From Scolanthus callimorphus (Eukaryota > Cnidaria > Anthozoa > Actiniaria > Edwardsiidae): DNA of 64,000 nucleotides. The position numbers were made by a program, and so were the translations under genes. Below are positions 33,720 through 45,374 of this stretch, piece after piece. The notes beneath the pieces were generated by a model. The model did no database searches and was not told the DNA's origin. It saw only the letters and a program-made list of their open reading frames with translations. Positions within the stretch are counted from its first letter, which is position 1, and each line of letters begins with the position of its first letter. The stretch is from the NCBI GenBank assembly GCA_033964015.1, contig CM066914.1, positions 22,744,234 to 22,808,233 of the forward strand, in the 5' to 3' direction.

Positions 33720-36700
33720 AAAAATTCCTGGCTATGCCCCTGAGATCACATGCCGGTCATTTGAATCATCTCTCTTTGTTTGGAATGCTTCCATATTCAT
33801 ATATCTTTCGGTGTGTACAGCAGAATAAGAAAGTAAAGAATACTCATGGGAATGCCACATGATCTGAAATGGGAAAACATAGCATTGCTTTATCAAGTCG
33901 ACTGTTTGCTCCTAAGCATGACAGAAGTAGTACTGAAGTATTACCTTGCCGGGGCGTGGCAATGATTTTTATAAGGAGGGGGCCCAAGTAGTCTCCCGCT
34001 CAGCCTGTCCTTTGTGTCGGTCAAGGGGCCTTGGTCATGAGTCACAAATAATAATTTGAACTTTTAATACTCACCATTCTTTTTCTTTTTCTCCATGCTG
34101 TTACCATTTTAGTGTGGTTCTTATAAATCTGCAATTATAAAGCAACACATGTTTTCTTCCTCATGCAAAATATTATGTTAATAATTACCACTGTAGTTAA
34201 AATTTGATTGTGGGTTGTTTTCACAACAATAATACTTACAGAATCTTTAACTTCAGGAGTGACATGGTTATCAGCTGCAAAAATAACGAACAACATTTTA
34301 ATTTACACTTTGTATTATCATTTATACTAGTTGTAGCTCTCGCTAAAAGTGCCAACGAGCAATTTATAAGTGAATCATGTTTTGCCCTTTTGAAAATATA
34401 CTCACTGCTCATGCCCTAATTTCATTTGGCCGACTATTTTATATTCACTGATACGCAAAGCGTTAGCATCACGCGGACTATACAGTGACTATAGATCACT
34501 TTAGGGACAAATATCTACCTCTAAATTTCATGTAAAGGTTGCATTTCCATGAGCATATGAACAAGCTAAATCACTGTGATAGCAATGATTGTGTAATAAA
34601 ACACAAACACAGCATCGCGGCGTTGGCTACACTGGCGCACTTCAGAAGTGGACCAGGGATCAAATAGTAGATTTCTCTTCTGATACTGATAGTGCTAAGT
34701 ATTTGGTTACCACTTGAATAATAATGCTCTTTCAAAATCCTGGCACTTTGATTGGCTAGTGGTTGCACCACTCAATAATTTTTCTCCTCGCACGGCTCTA
34801 TAATGCTGCCGCCTCGCAGCCTTGCCTCCTGGCTCAGCTGCTCGTTGGCCATCACTTGTCTCTTGACACCTAACACTAAATTACTACTGCCTAGCCTCAT
34901 CCCCAGACTTCTTTTGGCTGCACAGCTCATTGGTAAGTGATGTAATCGCTGCTACCCACAGAGCCTGCCAAAACACTTGACGAGGCAAATAGAGATGTCT
35001 ATGGGCTTCTATAGTGCGGAAGTTGAGCTGTCATGGGGCATCTCAAAATGCATTGAACTTGCATGACATGGATAGCCACTGCTATGTTTCAGCCTTCCTT
35101 GACAACTAGGTTTAAAAGTCCAACGGCAGGACAAACCTGAAAAATGTTATATCCTTGTGTTTCACAATATGCATTATTCATAGAAGAAAGTGGAATCAAT
35201 TTGATGACTTATATAAACAAGTATATTATGCCATACCAGATTTAATTTTTTCCAGTCGTTTCTGGTAACTGTCACACTGCAAAGTAACAACTTGTTTAGG
35301 TGTTATACAATATATAAAAATAAGCAACAATATTTTTTCTTTTGCAAATCCTGGCTGCATATGCTCACAAAGAAAGCTATTAAGCTGCATAAAGGCAATC
35401 CCCCTAAGGCTAAAAGGTGATCCCCTAAGGCCAAAAGGTGACCCCCTATAGCCAAAAGGTGATTTAGATAAGGGACAACATCTTGCCTTGGCTACTCCCC
35501 TGTTCCCTGCTAATAATACTTAATGCACAATTACTGGATATTTTGGATTAAAGTACTTGGTGACAATTTGTACTTAGGGTGTTTCTTAAGTCCTGTAATC
35601 CTGTAAACAGTAACAGTGCACCATACCAATGAACTGCATAGTATATTATACCTTTTTATTGAGCTCATCCAGTTGACCTTTGGCCTGTTCTGTTGTTAAG
35701 GAGCTATTCAGCTTCTTTAGTTCTGAAACACACAAAGGCTGATTGCAGATGACATCATTGTTTAAATATACCTTTTGGCTAATAAATTTGAATAAGATTA
35801 CTTAGAGAAACAGACATTGCAACAAAGCCAAGTTAGATGTCTGGATAGATGAGTTCAACAAAGTTAAAGAAAACTAGAAAATTTGAACATGATGTCCTTC
35901 AGAAAATATTATGTGGGCTAATGAGCAGTTTGCCACCCAAGACTGTCTCAATGCCAGAGCTCCACTAGGGTAATGCTATTTTACATTTCACTGTCTGCAA
36001 CTTTTCTCACAAGTTATTGTGGTGGGCCAGATGTCACTCGCTCGCTCACTCATAACTCAAGTGTTAGCTCATGACGTCATCTAAACTAAACAAATTAATA
36101 TCTCGAGAACGATACATCGCTAGGTGACCAAACTTGGACAAAGTTATCTTAGTGACAAGGGAGGTCCAGCAACAAAGTCACATGACATTACGTCATCGAT
36201 GATGTCATCAAACTAGAAAAAGTAATATCTCGAGAACAAAACATCGCTTGGTGACAAACCTTGCACAAAGTTATCTAAGTGACAAGGGGGGTCCAGCAAC
36301 AAAGTCACATGACATAACGTCATCGATGACGTCATCAAAACTAGAAAAAATAATATTTCGAGAAGGGAATATAAGCGCAAGGTTACCAAAGTTTTGTAAA
36401 ATTATCTTCATGACAATAGGTGTCCAGCACCAAGGTCACGTGTATAACGTCATCAATGACGTCATCACAACTAGAAAATTGATATCTCGGGATCGAGGGA
36501 AGGGGACCAAAATTCCAAAACTTGGATAAACAGTATCCACGATTTCACCGAGGCACTCGGTGCCTTTCATTTTTAAGAACCGCCTGCTTAAAAACATTCT
36601 GACAGCACTGCCATCTAACCTATTATGCAACGACAATGGCTTGAAAACTTTTTTGTAAATAGCAATACAATCAATTTTTCTGTTTTAGTGACATCAACAA

Positions 36701-39172
36701 AATAAACTTGTTTGAGTACCTGATTTTTTAGCTGGGTGACAAAAGGCTCATTAGCCAACTTATCTTCTATAAATTGAACATACTTTTTTCACCTTATTCA
36801 TTAAGATTTTTAATAATATTAAAATATTATATTATATTATAGGCATCCCAGAAATAACACTGTAAGATGTTTTCCAGCCAAAACACTTTTAAAATCTGCT
36901 CATGAATCAATACTGCTCAAAACTAGGATCATTAAGAAAATTCCCTTTTGGTTTTACTTTTTCACATAATTTAAATAAACAGGTCACCATGTTTGTATCT
37001 TACCTGATTCATTAGATTTGTAAGCTTCTTGAAGTTGCTTCAACTTGTCATGGAGGTCCTTGATTTGGGAGTCCATCTTTTTAATTTCCTGTTCATTATA
37101 GTCAGGAAACTGATCCTGTATATCACAGAAAATGGAATCATACCATAGTTATTGTGCTGCAAAAGTAAATTTAGTTCAAGATGCAATCTTTATTATAAAA
37201 GAACCACTGAATGTTTAACCTGTTTGGGTGCATATACTTTCTGCTTGCCATAAACTTTCTCTTGTATCTTGCCTTCCGATGCTAAAGCCTCTAGAGATCT
37301 TTGGATGGCCTAAAACAACAATATTATATTGACATTTGTTTCCTATATTTCTCCTGGCATATTGCATACATACTAACTTATGGTGTAAGGGCCACACAGA
37401 GGAGGGTGGCTACTTATCAGTGGCAGATTCCAGAGGGGGTTCCAAGGGTTCAGAACCCCTCTTGGGCATCAGAACAATAAGGATTTTATTGTAAAACACT
37501 GACCGCTTGCGGACGAGCTCCTCTTTTTTAAATATTCAATTCAAATTTTAATTTCCACACTTAAACACAATACAATAATAAATATAATATTATAAGCAGT
37601 GACAAGGGGACCCCAGAAAACCATTAGGCTTGTATGAGGAGGAATTCCAAATTTTGGGACCTCGAAAAAGTAAAGTGAATTGCTTAGTATTTGTTCTGCA
37701 GGCATAGGGGTGGAAATTTGTACATTGTCTAGTGTTATAATTGTGGACTTGCGCACTAGTTCCTGTATTGCCCGTATCAGTCTTTGAAGAAGTGAAAAAG
37801 AAACAGAACCCCCCTTAGATCCGCTGCTGCTAATTAGGGTTCAAAATTGTGCCCAATATGGACATCAATACTCCTTTTTGCTTTACGCAAGTGTGTTAAG
37901 GCCTGGGACATTTTTGGACCAAATACCAATGTTCATTCAATTGATCACACTCACTGTTTTCCATATTCCTTATGTAAATTTGTAAAATGTCAACTGCAAG
38001 AGAAAAGAAAACAAGGAACAAGTAATTGAATGTACTGTATGTATAAACATCAGTAACATTTTGCATTATGGTACAATAATCTACTTGGTCATTTCCCATA
38101 AAGCTTTGTGGCGCATGCATGGAATTATGCTAAATGTGCCAGTACCTTTGTCATCAAATCTACTGTAAGTACATTTGATTTAATGCAAAGGGTAGCCTGA
38201 CCTGCACAGGTTACATCATATTTGCATTAGTGTCTTGCAAAAGAAGGGGCTTCTCTTGACTGTGAGCTCATTCAACAGATGTCTCCAAAAGGCAGAACAT
38301 TACACCAGGAGCCAATCCCCTACTCTTATGAAGTGTGCATTGGGTTCTTTAGCATCCACCTTTTACACAGAGTTAGAAGGGAAGGCAGACAGGACCTTGG
38401 TTTATTGCTCATCCGAAAGACTAAGGAAACACAGCCCACATACAAGCCAGTCTCAACTATAGGGGTCCCTAACATATAAAGAGTCTCGCCAAATTTTAGT
38501 AGAGTCTCGGAATCTCGGAATTTTTAACGTGCGTCTCAGAACCTCGGATTTTCACCCTCAGACTTTTAAATACAGTAATATATGAGCTGAAATTTTCTCT
38601 CCGTCTCTGGCTCGGATTTTAAACTGCAAGTCTCGGCGTCTCGGATTTACCCATCGTTACCCCTAACTATGACTCGAACATTGAACAGGAAGTCTAAAAT
38701 TTATCTGTCCATGTTTTGCATTGATCCTGGACCACAGGGGTTTGATATCCAGTGCTGTAACACTGAGTCGGTTGTGCTTCCCTTAAATGTACCCTTTATG
38801 TTGTGTGTTGCTTTCTTCCTCTTCTAAATATTGTCTCGGAAAAAGGGAGCTAGAAATTCCACAAACCTGCGCTATACGGCCTGTTATTTTTTACCAAGTA
38901 CGACAATACCGCATCAGAAGCTGAAATAAAAGATACAAACACGAAAATAATTTAATACAAATTACGAAAAATGTAAAATTAAAAGCATGTAAAATCGAGT
39001 GTCAACAACAATGCGAGCATCCAAATGATAACATCCGCCATCGGTATCATGTTCATGGCATGGGACACTTTCGCACTTTGTCTACCTACGGAAAGCCAAA
39101 TAACTGCAAAAGAACAACATATTACTGGATAATAAACATAAACGTACCTTCTGCATCCTTTTTCTTGCTCAT
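32121..39172 (-). CDS. PSMC3IP: Homologous-pairing protein 2 (HOP2/PSMC3IP), 11 exons, apparent frameshifts in exon 3
   Basis: HOP2 works with MND1 in the nucleus to stimulate RAD51/DMC1 strand exchange in meiosis. Exons (transcript order): 39148-39172, 38867-38920, 37955-37993, 37220-37309, 37004-37115, 35652-35722, 35237-35276, 34240-34274, 34075-34128, 33347-33406, 32121-32177 (TAA TAA TAA). They encode the winged-helix region (VLSYLVKNNRPYSA; LEALASEGKIQEKVYGKQKV), a leucine-zipper coiled coil (IKKMDSQIKDLHDKLKQL), and the C-terminal block WRKRKRM...ILEGYPKPKKQL...GLETDEEYG. Exon 3 is 39 bp; conservation and flanking phases demand 41. One extra A in each of two A runs restores VDILQNLHKEYGKT, while as written the frame hits a stop in exon 4. 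With these bases the protein is 212 residues (human 217). This is an assembly error or a broken allele. Tail-to-tail with SLC25A1; AATAAA on this strand at 31931-31936. Confidence 0.9.
32257..32506. mobile_element. MITE family EE, second copy
   Basis: TGGGCAATTCCAGAAAACAA and TTATTTTCTGGAATTGCCCA ends; interior with C-run and AGAATTCCG blocks as in 17278-17521. Last HOP2 intron. Confidence 0.8.
33474..33511. repeat. 38-nt poly(C) run
   Basis: Uninterrupted cytosines followed by TGCAG, in a HOP2 intron. A second long C run is at 33689-33717 inside the nested element. Confidence 0.95.
33526..33880. mobile_element. Family G MITE split by a TCAGGGGCRTAGCC element
   Basis: Left part 33526-33567 and right part 33744-33880 match the 6868-7055 element; the gap is a separate insertion (33568-33743). 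Confidence 0.78.
33568..33743. mobile_element. Family H element (TCAGGGGCGTAGCCAGG ends) with 3-bp duplication
   Basis: Ends TCAGGGGCGTAGCCAGG and CCTGGCTATGCCCCTGA; GAT on both sides. The interior has CCCATACATTTACTGTATTTG plus poly(C). Other copies are at 51503-51626 and, partial, at 45375-45590. Confidence 0.82.
34350..34860. mobile_element. TGCCAACGAGCA-ended DNA element, uninterrupted copy
   Basis: 511 bp with terminal TGCCAACGAGC/GCTCGTTGGC. Same sequence as the two halves around the LINE at 24.4-24.9 kb. Confidence 0.85.
36015..36575. repeat. CRE-rich modular repeat, copy 1
   Basis: Begins GTTATTGTGGTGGGCCAGAT; then about four ~115-bp modules each with AATATCTCGAGAAC-like, ACATCGC..GGTGAC.AA, AAAGTTATCT, GTCCAGCA.CAAAGTCAC and TGACGTCATC; ends with hairpin GAGGCACTCGGTGCC. 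Second copy at 59628-60165. Confidence 0.8.
37418..37830. mobile_element. Element with CAGTGGCRGATYCCAG-type ends
   Basis: CAGTGGCAGATTCCAGAGGG at the left and CCCCTTAGATCCGCTGCTG at the right are imperfect mirrors. HOP2 intron 3, ending about 125 bp from exon 3. Confidence 0.6.
38461..38664. mobile_element. 204-bp element with AGGGGT ends and AACTAT duplications
   Basis: AGGGGTCCCTAA and TTACCCCT termini; AACTAT at 38455-38460 and 38665-38670. Interior is full of GTCTCGG/CTCGGATT units. Confidence 0.65.
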
Positions 39173-39407
39173 TGTGCAGCAATGCTGCGAGAATATCTTA
39201 AAAAAACGCTTCACATTTACAAAACTTGTGAATGTTGTCAATTTGACACTTTCGAAATGGCGCGCGCGGGAAGTCCCAAGATGCATTGCGCCTCTAATGA
39301 GTTTCCGCTGATTATCGCAGGCTCGGTAACAACTTCCGAAGCTCCCGGATGCTCCCTCTCTGTCCTCTCTATTTCTCTCTTCGGCCAGAAAAGACGAACT
39401 TTCAAAC
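39173..39407. promoter_or_regulatory. Compact divergent promoter of HOP2 and RPL37A
   Basis: Only 235 bp lie between the two ATGs. The centre holds a GC-rich block GGCGCGCGCGGGAA near 39258-39271, containing GCGGGAA, an E2F-type core in reverse, followed on the RPL37A side by the pyrimidine-rich TOP-like tract. A housekeeping ribosomal gene thus shares control DNA with a meiotic gene. Function of the motifs is inferred. Confidence 0.55.
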
Positions 39408-42160
39408 ATGGTAAGAAATCCTCAAATATCTCCTTATTTCTTCATCATCGCGGGTTTTGTTTTAAGGTGTAGTCTAAGGAGATATTTTACTATACGTCTG
39501 TGCTTTTATTTTTTGTGTTTTTACTTATGGTTAGAAGAAATTCATGTTTGTTGTTTACGCACTGTCAGGCCAAAAGAACGAAGAAGGTTGGAGTTGTCGG
39601 AAAATACGGCACGCGATATGGTGCCTCGCTGAGGAAGATGATCAAGAAGATTGAAATCACCCAGCACTCCAAGTACACATGCTCATTTTGTGGAAAGGTG
39701 GGATTATTACGCAGATACATCGTAGTAAAATTTAATCTTTCCCAAATGACTTGACTTCAAAGAGTGTGTGCTGTATGTGTTGTGGGGGCTTCTTCTCATC
39801 ACATTGCACCAAAGTTGAAAAAGGCCAGGCATAAAAGCCCAAAAAGTAGGAATATTTAGGCCTTTTTCGGGCACAATTTTGAGCCCAGTCTACCCAATGC
39901 TTGCCAACTACACTGAAAAAGGTTTGGTACTTCTTCCAGATGATTTCTTGCACTCAAATTAGATAATCAGGGGTGCTTACCATTGGTCATGGAAAACCAG
40001 TTGGTTTCATCAGTGTCCAATGGTACAAAAAATTCCAGTTGGGATGAAATACACAGTGGAATAGCGCTTACCATTTGCATTTCGGATCGGTTACCTTATT
40101 TGGTCATGAGACCAGGGAAAGTGCCAATACAGGCATAAAGAGTTCCAGACTTGCGGTGCGCGAACAATGCATCATTAGTGTTGAACAAAGGAAAAAAGTG
40201 AGCTCCTTGCTATCAAAAACTGGGCTCACTTTTTTCCTTTTTTCAACACTAATGATGCATTGTTTGTGCACCAGGAGTCTGGAACTCTTGATGACTGTAT
40301 AGTACAAACCATTCCAATCAGTTTGTTCCAACTGGAATGGCGAGGCAATCTCTGAAGCTTGTCCACTCGTTCCAACCAGTGCAACAGAAAAAATTGACTG
40401 AACCATTTGCATTCTAAGCAGAATAATCGGTTTGTCTTGACCAATGGTAAGTAAGTACCCCATAATGATTTTTGTTACATCGCCAAGCATTCCAAACAGA
40501 TTCTAAAAAAATGAAATTGTGCCTAAAACATCTCCTTAGCAAATCTTGCCTTATATCAAACGTAAACTGGATTTGACTTGTCAATGATTAAATCTAGCTT
40601 TTGCTTCCCAATTGTGAAAAATCTCTCAGATCTAGGACCATTTAGATTTGGCAAACAATCATTTGTGCACTGTGAGGCAAGATCAGCTGGTTGTCATTTG
40701 ATAAGAAACTCAAGAAGCAACCTTTGCTACAAATAAAATTAGTGTCAAAGTGGAAATTGTACCAGACACCCTAGATTACTTTTGTTGTTGAAAGTTTTCT
40801 TGTTGAAGTGTACATGTGGAAAATGGTAATAAGAGGCTTTATTTGGCAAAACTTCTTAATGTCTTGTGTTTTTGTGTGTGCAGGAAACGCTAAAGAGGAC
40901 ATGTGTAGGGATATGGCACTGCAAGGGCTGTGGAAAGACCATTGCTGGTGGTGCCTGGGTTGTCAGGTAAGAACAATTAATGCTTCCCAATGGAACGCAG
41001 TGTAGTTGGGAAGCTTTTTCATTTTGGCTTGTAGCTATTTGTATTGTCAATTGACAGTACTTGCATTCCACGATTTCATATGCATGAATCTGATTGGCAG
41101 TTGCATCAGAATAATTTTTTCAGGATGCTTTAAATACATTTTGGTGGTCGTTGTACTTCACTCTCGCCAGAAATCGACAGCAAGTGCTGTCAAACTTAGA
41201 TATTTTTTAACATATATTGTCATTATTACTAAGTATATATTATAAAATTATAACAATCGATGTAATGGGAAACAATAAACCTTGCTGTTGAATCCTGGCA
41301 ATAGCAATATACTCCAATGAGTGGTATTGTATTTTCTTTTGCACGCATGAATATGCTTTGCTATAGCGCAAAATAGAAATGAAAATAATACTGGTTTGCT
41401 AAGTGACCTGGCTGGCATGCAGTTCCTTGAAGTCCTTGTATACTGCTTGCAAATGAAGGCTGTTTCAAGTGCACTGGAAAATACAACAATTCCCATGAAA
41501 AGTCATGAATACTCCTTGAAAAAAGAACATCTACAAAAAAAAGAATTGGGTCCAGTTGTGGCAAAAGTGTTTCATATGTTTTTTTAATGTATAAAAACAT
41601 TTCTCCTTGAAAGTTTCTTTGTCCTTGAATACACCTTGAAATTTTGTTGTATCCAGCACAAACCCCATAGAAAAGAAGTTGGAGATTCTGTGCTGCCTAT
41701 GTTCAACATAATGAGTTTGTATAAGGCGTATAGGTTACCCATCCGTTGTTTTCAAGGCTGGTCTTAGCCAGACACATGTTTCCTTCGTGTTTCCCAGTTT
41801 AACCACGCGAGATACATTGTTGCGCACAGCAAATTTTGTAGCCGAGACACAAAGAAATGCTTCTTCACAAGACAAGAAACATTTGGTGTGTACGAAACAC
41901 ATGCATGCGATGTTTCCTAGTTTAGCCACTTGGGGAAACATGCAGGACACAAATGTTGTGCGCTACTACATGTGTCTAGTTTAGCCGTAGCTTAAGGGAC
42001 TGCAAGCTGTCTTTCCAGAGGTTCTCAACAGGAGGATACAGATATTTTTGCTTAATGAGATTCTCTGTTAAATACTTTTTCTCCTTTCTTTTCCAGCACC
42101 ACAGCAGCTGTCACTGTCAGAAGTGCTGTCCGTCGTCTCAGGGAATTGCGTGAAACTTAA
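39408..42160 (+). CDS. RPL37A: 60S ribosomal protein L37a (eL43), 4 exons, complete
   Basis: A zinc-ribbon protein of the large ribosomal subunit. Exons: 39408-39410 (the ATG codon alone), 39569-39697, 40884-40966, 42097-42160 (TAA at 42158). Phases fit and give 92 residues, the same length as human. The protein starts [20 protein letters not shown]. The zinc-binding cysteines are C39/C42 (CSFC) and C57/C60 (CKGC), and the C terminus is [17 protein letters not shown]. The sequence before the ATG is pyrimidine-rich (CCTCTCTGTCCTCTC, TTTCTCTCTTC at 39355-39381), consistent with a 5' TOP leader that would make translation growth-regulated. Intron 2 carries a 490-bp fold-back element and intron 3 a 240-bp MITE. 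Transcribed divergently from HOP2. Confidence 0.97.
39970..40461. mobile_element. 490-bp fold-back element in RPL37A intron 2
   Basis: GGGGTGCTTACCATTGGTCA faces TTGACCAATGGTAAGTAAGTACCCC-type end, and arms pair almost to the centre near 40210 (GTTGAACAAAGGAAAAAAGT / ACTTTTTTCCTTTTTTCAAC). Confidence 0.85.
41755..41997. mobile_element. MITE family A, copy 2 (uninterrupted)
   Basis: Reverse orientation relative to 173-648. Contains GCGCGCTAC-like, CTAGTTTAGCC and GGAAACAT motifs. RPL37A intron 3, ending 100 bp before exon 4. Confidence 0.8.
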
Positions 42161-42183
42161 GGCTTTTCCAAAACGTTGTGTAT

Positions 42184-42189
42184 AATAAA
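42184..42189 (+). terminator. Poly(A) signal of RPL37A
   Basis: AATAAA lies 24 bp after the RPL37A stop codon, giving a very short 3' UTR of the kind common in ribosomal-protein mRNAs. Confidence 0.7.
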
Positions 42190-42460
42190 ATATTGACCTT
42201 CAACCTTCAAACAGAGTTTTAGTAGTTATTATTATTATACTGTATTATTAACACTGTTGATCAGATTGATATACAGCCATCCAAAAACATCAAAATTTAA
42301 GAAGATTTGTCTGGGTTACCAGACACCACATCCAGACTCATCCAACATTCACTCCAGACTCATCCAACATTCACTCGATTAGCATCAAACTGGCATTTTG
42401 TACAGGTCAACATGCTCTTTCTTTTTATGTGGGTCATGTCATAATAATTGTGATGTTAAG

Positions 42461-42692
42461 GAATAGGCCATTTGCACTAACCGGGTCACATGACCCCAAC
42501 TACCTCTTAACGAGATGTTTTGTTGAAATCAATTCCAGAAATACAAAGAACCAATTGATGTTAGTCAGAAACCCAAGTTTCAGCTTAAAATCTCTAACCT
42601 GGAGCAAATGGCAGTGAGTTGAGTTTTCAAGATTTTATTCAGAATGTATGGGATTTGGGTCACGTGACCCAGTTAGTGCAAATGGCCTATTC
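42461..42692. mobile_element. 232-bp MITE 270 bp downstream of RPL37A
   Basis: GAATAGGCCATTTGCACTAA and TTAGTGCAAATGGCCTATTC are exact mirrors; inner GGGTCACATGACCC/GGGTCACGTGACCC palindromes. Confidence 0.85.
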
Positions 42693-43908
42693 ACCCCAGG
42701 CACTCACGATATGAAACCTTCCAATGATAAGTTTGCTCATAAATGGCTTCCACTCCTGATTGGCTAGTGTTTTTTATTTGTGTTTAGTTTTTGGTACTCA
42801 TCTGAAATCCGCTCTTTTGAGGTTTTCATAAACCTGAGGATCAAAATCTAGTACTGGCAATGAGCTGTTCCAATTTATATCTGTTACCTCATATCAAGGA
42901 ACCTGTAATTTTTATAGGGGTCTGTGTGTTGGACTGCAGAATTTACACGGCATTTCTTTTTTAAAAGGGTATCTATTTGCAGTTTTGTTATTCCGCTCAA
43001 GAGAATGTGTCCTCTGCTTCAAATTTCTGCAGGGGTCTTGGGAGAGCAATTTTTGAAAAATCATCGATTGGGAGGATTTTTTGGAACAAGTTAGCATGCA
43101 CCAGTTGTAGGGACTAGTCCCATGGAATTACTTCTGGGACAAATTCTGCAGACCGAGTTCTGTTTTTACTTTGAAATTTTGGTACCCCGGGTTGTGACTT
43201 GGTCGCTACAAATCTAGCTTTATTATCTCAAGGCCAAAGTTAATAAGAGGCACATCAATTTTTGTTATCTCTGGGGTGAATCAGGAGCTGGTGAATTCCT
43301 GGGTGAGTTGAATTGTTCCTGTCGTGCACCCGATTCTTCGGACCCGATATTATAATGGAATCCCTCTCTCGTAGGTTGCAGCTCAAAAAAATCAAGGGAT
43401 TGTAAGGGATCCTTTCTATGTTATGTGCCATCGGACTGACGAAGATACGTTTGTGCCACAAGTAATTCCAACTACACCAACATCCATCACTACCATGCAC
43501 CTGCAAACATTTCCCGGATTTTGTGGTTTAGCTTGTAGACCCTACCCGCGGCGGCACGCTTCCAAACCCGGGCGTACTCATTTTGACACCCCCCGGAATT
43601 TCCAGAGGTCTTCGACACCCCTTCCCCTGGAATTTCCAAGGGGCCTTACCACCCCCTCCCCTGGAATTTGAACACCTCCTCCTTGGAATTTCTAGGTTGC
43701 CTAAACACGCCCTATTCCACAGCTTAAACAGACCCCTCCCCCCTGGAATTTAAGGGGTCCTTGACCCCTCCCCCTTGGAATTTCCAGGGTCTTGATAGGC
43801 CCCTCCCCTTGGAATTTCCAGGGCTTAGATAGACCCCTACCCCCCTGGAATTTCCACAGGGTCCTCGAACCCCCCCCCCCCCCCCAATATGAAAAGAAAA
43901 TAACTCTA

Positions 43909-43935
43909 AACCCCAACCCTAACCCTAAACCCCCC
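43909..43935. repeat. Interstitial telomere-like CCCTAA stretch
   Basis: CCCCAACCCTAACCCTAAACCC gives about four units of the animal telomere repeat, inside the C-rich cluster. Confidence 0.6.
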
Positions 43936-44949
43936 CCAGTGCGGAAAGAAAATGCAATCAGCCCTTGTTTACGGTGTCGAGTTACTCAGGACTGAGGGAG
44001 ACGCGCCACGGGGGAAAATGGCGAAAGAAATGCGTGGCAAGTCCCAACCCATTTTAATCCCTGGAGGAGCCTGGACTTTCGATAGTGGTTGTTATGTAGG
44101 GGGCGTTGTTTTCAACCTAGAAATTTCCAAAGGGCCTTTCTTTTTACCCTGGAATTCCCACGGGTTCTCTTCATTTGCAACTTTGGAATTTCCACAGGGG
44201 ACACAAGAGAATTTCCATAGGGTTTGCTTCAAATTTTCGCAGGGATTGTGCAGAAGCCTGGAATTTCTGATTGATTCTGATGCTTTTAACCGTGTATAAA
44301 TAAAGTATGTCTGTCTGTCTGTCAGGGGCGGAGCATTTTTCGAAAATTTGGAGTTCCACGATAGGGGATGGGGGGGGGGGGGGGGGGGGAACAGCCCAAT
44401 CTAACGTATCTGCCAAAACTTGGCCTGTTTATTCTTGCTAGTAGAGGGAGGGAATTTGCGCGGGGAGGGGGGGGGGGGGGAGAGCGAAAATGACGAGCAG
44501 AGCTAGAGGGGATCACAGTAAACAAGATGATCTCGATGATGAGACCAGTCTGTTTCTAATATTAAAATTTTATTGTTTAATCTTAGCTCAGGTTGGTTGC
44601 GGTGAATTATTAATCACTTGGTGTTATGTACCCAGTATACACCTAAACATAAAACCATGAACCATGCATCATAATGAAGACGCTATTTCTCGTGTTTTCC
44701 TCGTATTTGGCAAACCAAACTAAAACCACCCAATGGCACTTTGTTTACTACTTTGAGACACAATTTGGCGTGAACCGCTTCGTTTTAGACAGGAATTACC
44801 AGGACTTATGAAGCATGGTTCATGATGCATTACATGGTTTCACGAGCAACGTTAACCAAAACTTCTCCGATAGCAACATTAACATGCAACGCTGCACCTC
44901 TATTTAATTTATTGCATATAAATAAAAATATTCAACCTGACAAAAAAAA

Positions 44950-45148
44950 AACGTGGCTGTATATAATATCTAGTGACATTTGGTTCCATTCAACAAAACT
45001 TTACATTTAAAAGAGAAAATATTAAACCATTTATACAAAATGTTGAAACGTGACTGTATCAGGAGCTCATATAGTGTAGACATTTGGTACCATCCCAACA
45101 AAATTTTACATTAAAAAGAGAAAATATTAATCCATTTATACAAAATGT
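44950..45148. repeat. ~100-bp tandem duplication
   Basis: AACGTGGCTGTAT...ACAAAATGTT and AACGTGACTGTAT...ACAAAATGTT are diverged tandem copies with shared AAAGAGAAAATATTAA and CCATTTATAC. Confidence 0.8.
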
Positions 45149-45374
45149 TACCCTCACTTTGCCCCTTTCACTTCGTCTCCGTGCCTCTTATATTCATGAC
45201 TTTTTTTTCTATTTTGATAATTTAATTTACAAAATATTAGCGAACACACGTGTTTGACTTTCAGCTCTTAGTTTCTAGCCTGATTTTCATCCGCTACGGT
45301 AGAGTAGGTTGGCATTTCCTATCTTTGCGCAGCCGGGTCTCATTTCAGGAATTCAGAAGAGCCCCTGCGTAAGA

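Noticed and set aside
33432..33743. Open frames encoding poly-glycine or poly-proline
   Set aside because: Products of the C/G homopolymer runs inside repeats; also at 11793-12198, 27120-27443 and 43701-44525.
36015..36575. Helitron
   Set aside because: There is a 3' hairpin, but the TC start and CTRR end with an AT target could not be found.
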